From Actinomycetota bacterium (lineage in GTDB: Bacteria; Actinomycetota; Thermoleophilia; Solirubrobacterales; Solirubrobacteraceae): a stretch of DNA of 38,379 nt. The notes beneath the pieces are model-generated. The model made no database searches, was not told the DNA's origin, and worked only from the letters and a program-made list of their open reading frames with translations. The translations under genes and the position numbers were made by a program. The number at the start of each line of letters is the position of its first letter. Position 1 is the first letter of the stretch. Below, piece by piece: positions 37,619 to 38,379 of this stretch. The DNA lies in the NCBI GenBank assembly GCA_005888335.1, contig VAWY01000055.1, positions 1 through 38,379 of the forward strand, written 5' to 3'.

Positions 37619-38379
37619 GGGCCAGCTCGACCACCCGGGCGACGAGGTCGTCGAAGCCCATGCCCGCCGCGTCGGCGGCCATGGGCAGCAGCGACGTCTC
37701 GGTCAGTCCGGGGACCGAGTTGACCTCGAGTACGCACAGGTCGCCGCCGGCGTCGTCGCGCATCAGGTCGACGCGGGCGAAGCCGCGGCAGCCGAACAGC
37801 TGCCAGACGTCGCGGGCGAGCGCCTGGGCGCGCGCGGTCTCCTGGTCGTCGATGGCGGCCGGGCAGACGAACGCGGTCTGCCCGATCGTGTAGCGCGCGG
37901 CGAAGTCGTAGAAGTCCTCGCCCTGCGGGACCGCCTCGACGACCGGCAGCGGCTCGCCGTCGACCAGCGAGACCGCGAGGTCCCGGCCGGCGACGTGGCG
38001 CTCGAGCAGCACCTTGCGGTCGTAGGAGAACGCCGCGACCAGCGCCGCGGGGACCTCGGCGGCGGTCCGGGCGAACTTGATGCCCAGCGCCGAGCCCTGG
38101 CCGGCCGGCTTGACGACGATGGGGAACGCGAGGCGCTCCTCCATGGCGCCGAGCGCCTCGGCGGCGCCGAGCTCGCGAAACGCGGTCTCGTTGAAGGCGT
38201 AGAAGTCGGGCGTCGGCAGGCCGGCGTCGCGCATCAGGTGCTTGGCCAGCACCTTGTCCGAGCAGCGGATGCACGCCGAGACGCCCGAGCCGGTGTACGG
38301 GATCCCGGCGACCTCGAGCAGCTCCTGGACCGTGCCGTCCTCGCCGTCGCGGCCGTGCAGCGCGACGAAGGCGACGTCG
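37596..38379 (-). CDS. ddl: D-alanine--D-alanine ligase, C-terminal part (cut by the window edge)
   Basis: ATP-grasp enzyme that makes the D-Ala-D-Ala dipeptide for peptidoglycan. The visible 261 codons begin inside the N-terminal domain with VALHGRDGEDGTVQELLE and GIPYTGSGV. The ATP-grasp domain follows: FPIVVKPAGQGSALG, LLERHVAGRDLAVSL, ARVDLMRDD and the metal/substrate motif EVNSVPGLTETSLLP. All visible active-site residues look normal. The segment SACIRCSDK replaces the usual SA-AMDK and carries two Cys residues. The start lies beyond the right edge. The stop lies inside the 3' end of the BNR gene on the other strand. Confidence 0.92.
   Translation of the reverse strand, partial: DVAFVALHGRDGEDGTVQELLEVAGIPYTGSGVSACIRCSDKVLAKHLMRDAGLPTPDFYAFNETAFRELGAAEALGAMEERLAFPIVVKPAGQGSALGIKFARTAAEVPAALVAAFSYDRKVLLERHVAGRDLAVSLVDGEPLPVVEAVPQGEDFYDFAARYTIGQTAFVCPAAIDDQETARAQALARDVWQLFGCRGFARVDLMRDDAGGDLCVLEVNSVPGLTETSLLPMAADAAGMGFDDLVARVVELALSEARAA

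Overview
The window is very GC-rich and carries a chromosomal replication-origin neighbourhood: dnaA, dnaN, recF, a DUF721 gene, gyrB and gyrA on the minus strand, and rpmH, rnpA, yidD, yidC, jag, rsmG, parA and parB on the plus strand. The gene order, the F420-type deazaflavin oxidoreductase, the GC content and the style of the secreted proteins suggest an actinobacterium, most likely of the Thermoleophilia (Solirubrobacter, Conexibacter or Patulibacter relatives). That placement is inference; no 16S gene is present.

Layout. 1-5258: a Ser/Thr kinase cut by the left edge, a membrane-anchored CARDB-like protein, a DUF4446 protein, prephenate dehydratase, an HNH endonuclease, a deazaflavin oxidoreductase, a YbaK-type deacylase and a small unknown gene. 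Between the HNH gene and the oxidoreductase lies a minus-strand element with a 16-nt anti-16S (Shine-Dalgarno) match and a tiny ORF. 5255-14546: gyrA, gyrB, DUF721, recF, dnaN and dnaA. DnaA-box-like sites lie on both sides of dnaA. 14776-19502: the rpmH-to-parB block, with three identical 18-bp repeats between jag and rsmG. 19562-21909: a tRNA-Ile followed by a small decayed integrated element. It is bounded by a 40-bp duplication of the tRNA 3' end and holds two integrase C-terminal remnants, a VOC protein, a RibD/DHFR-like reductase and a DUF899 protein.

22027-26286: a PrsW-type membrane protease, a class III adenylate cyclase with two CxxC pairs, an overlapping arsR-SRPBCC-GST operon behind a perfect 16-bp palindrome, and a small membrane protein. 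26394-32733: a four-gene minus-strand operon encoding a Usp-like protein, a membrane protein, a multi-TM protein fused to an apparently inactive IS256/Mutator-type transposase domain, and a secreted di-heme cytochrome c peroxidase-like protein. This operon is the most unusual system in the window. 33037-38379: a NarL-type response regulator, a bifunctional-nuclease-family protein, a large secreted BNR-propeller protein preceded by a two-tier hairpin, and D-Ala-D-Ala ligase cut by the right edge.

The housekeeping genes support replication initiation, topology, membrane insertion, tRNA/rRNA maturation and segregation. Several plus-strand genes have a -10-like hexamer only 6-9 bases before the start codon, which suggests that leaderless mRNAs are common here.
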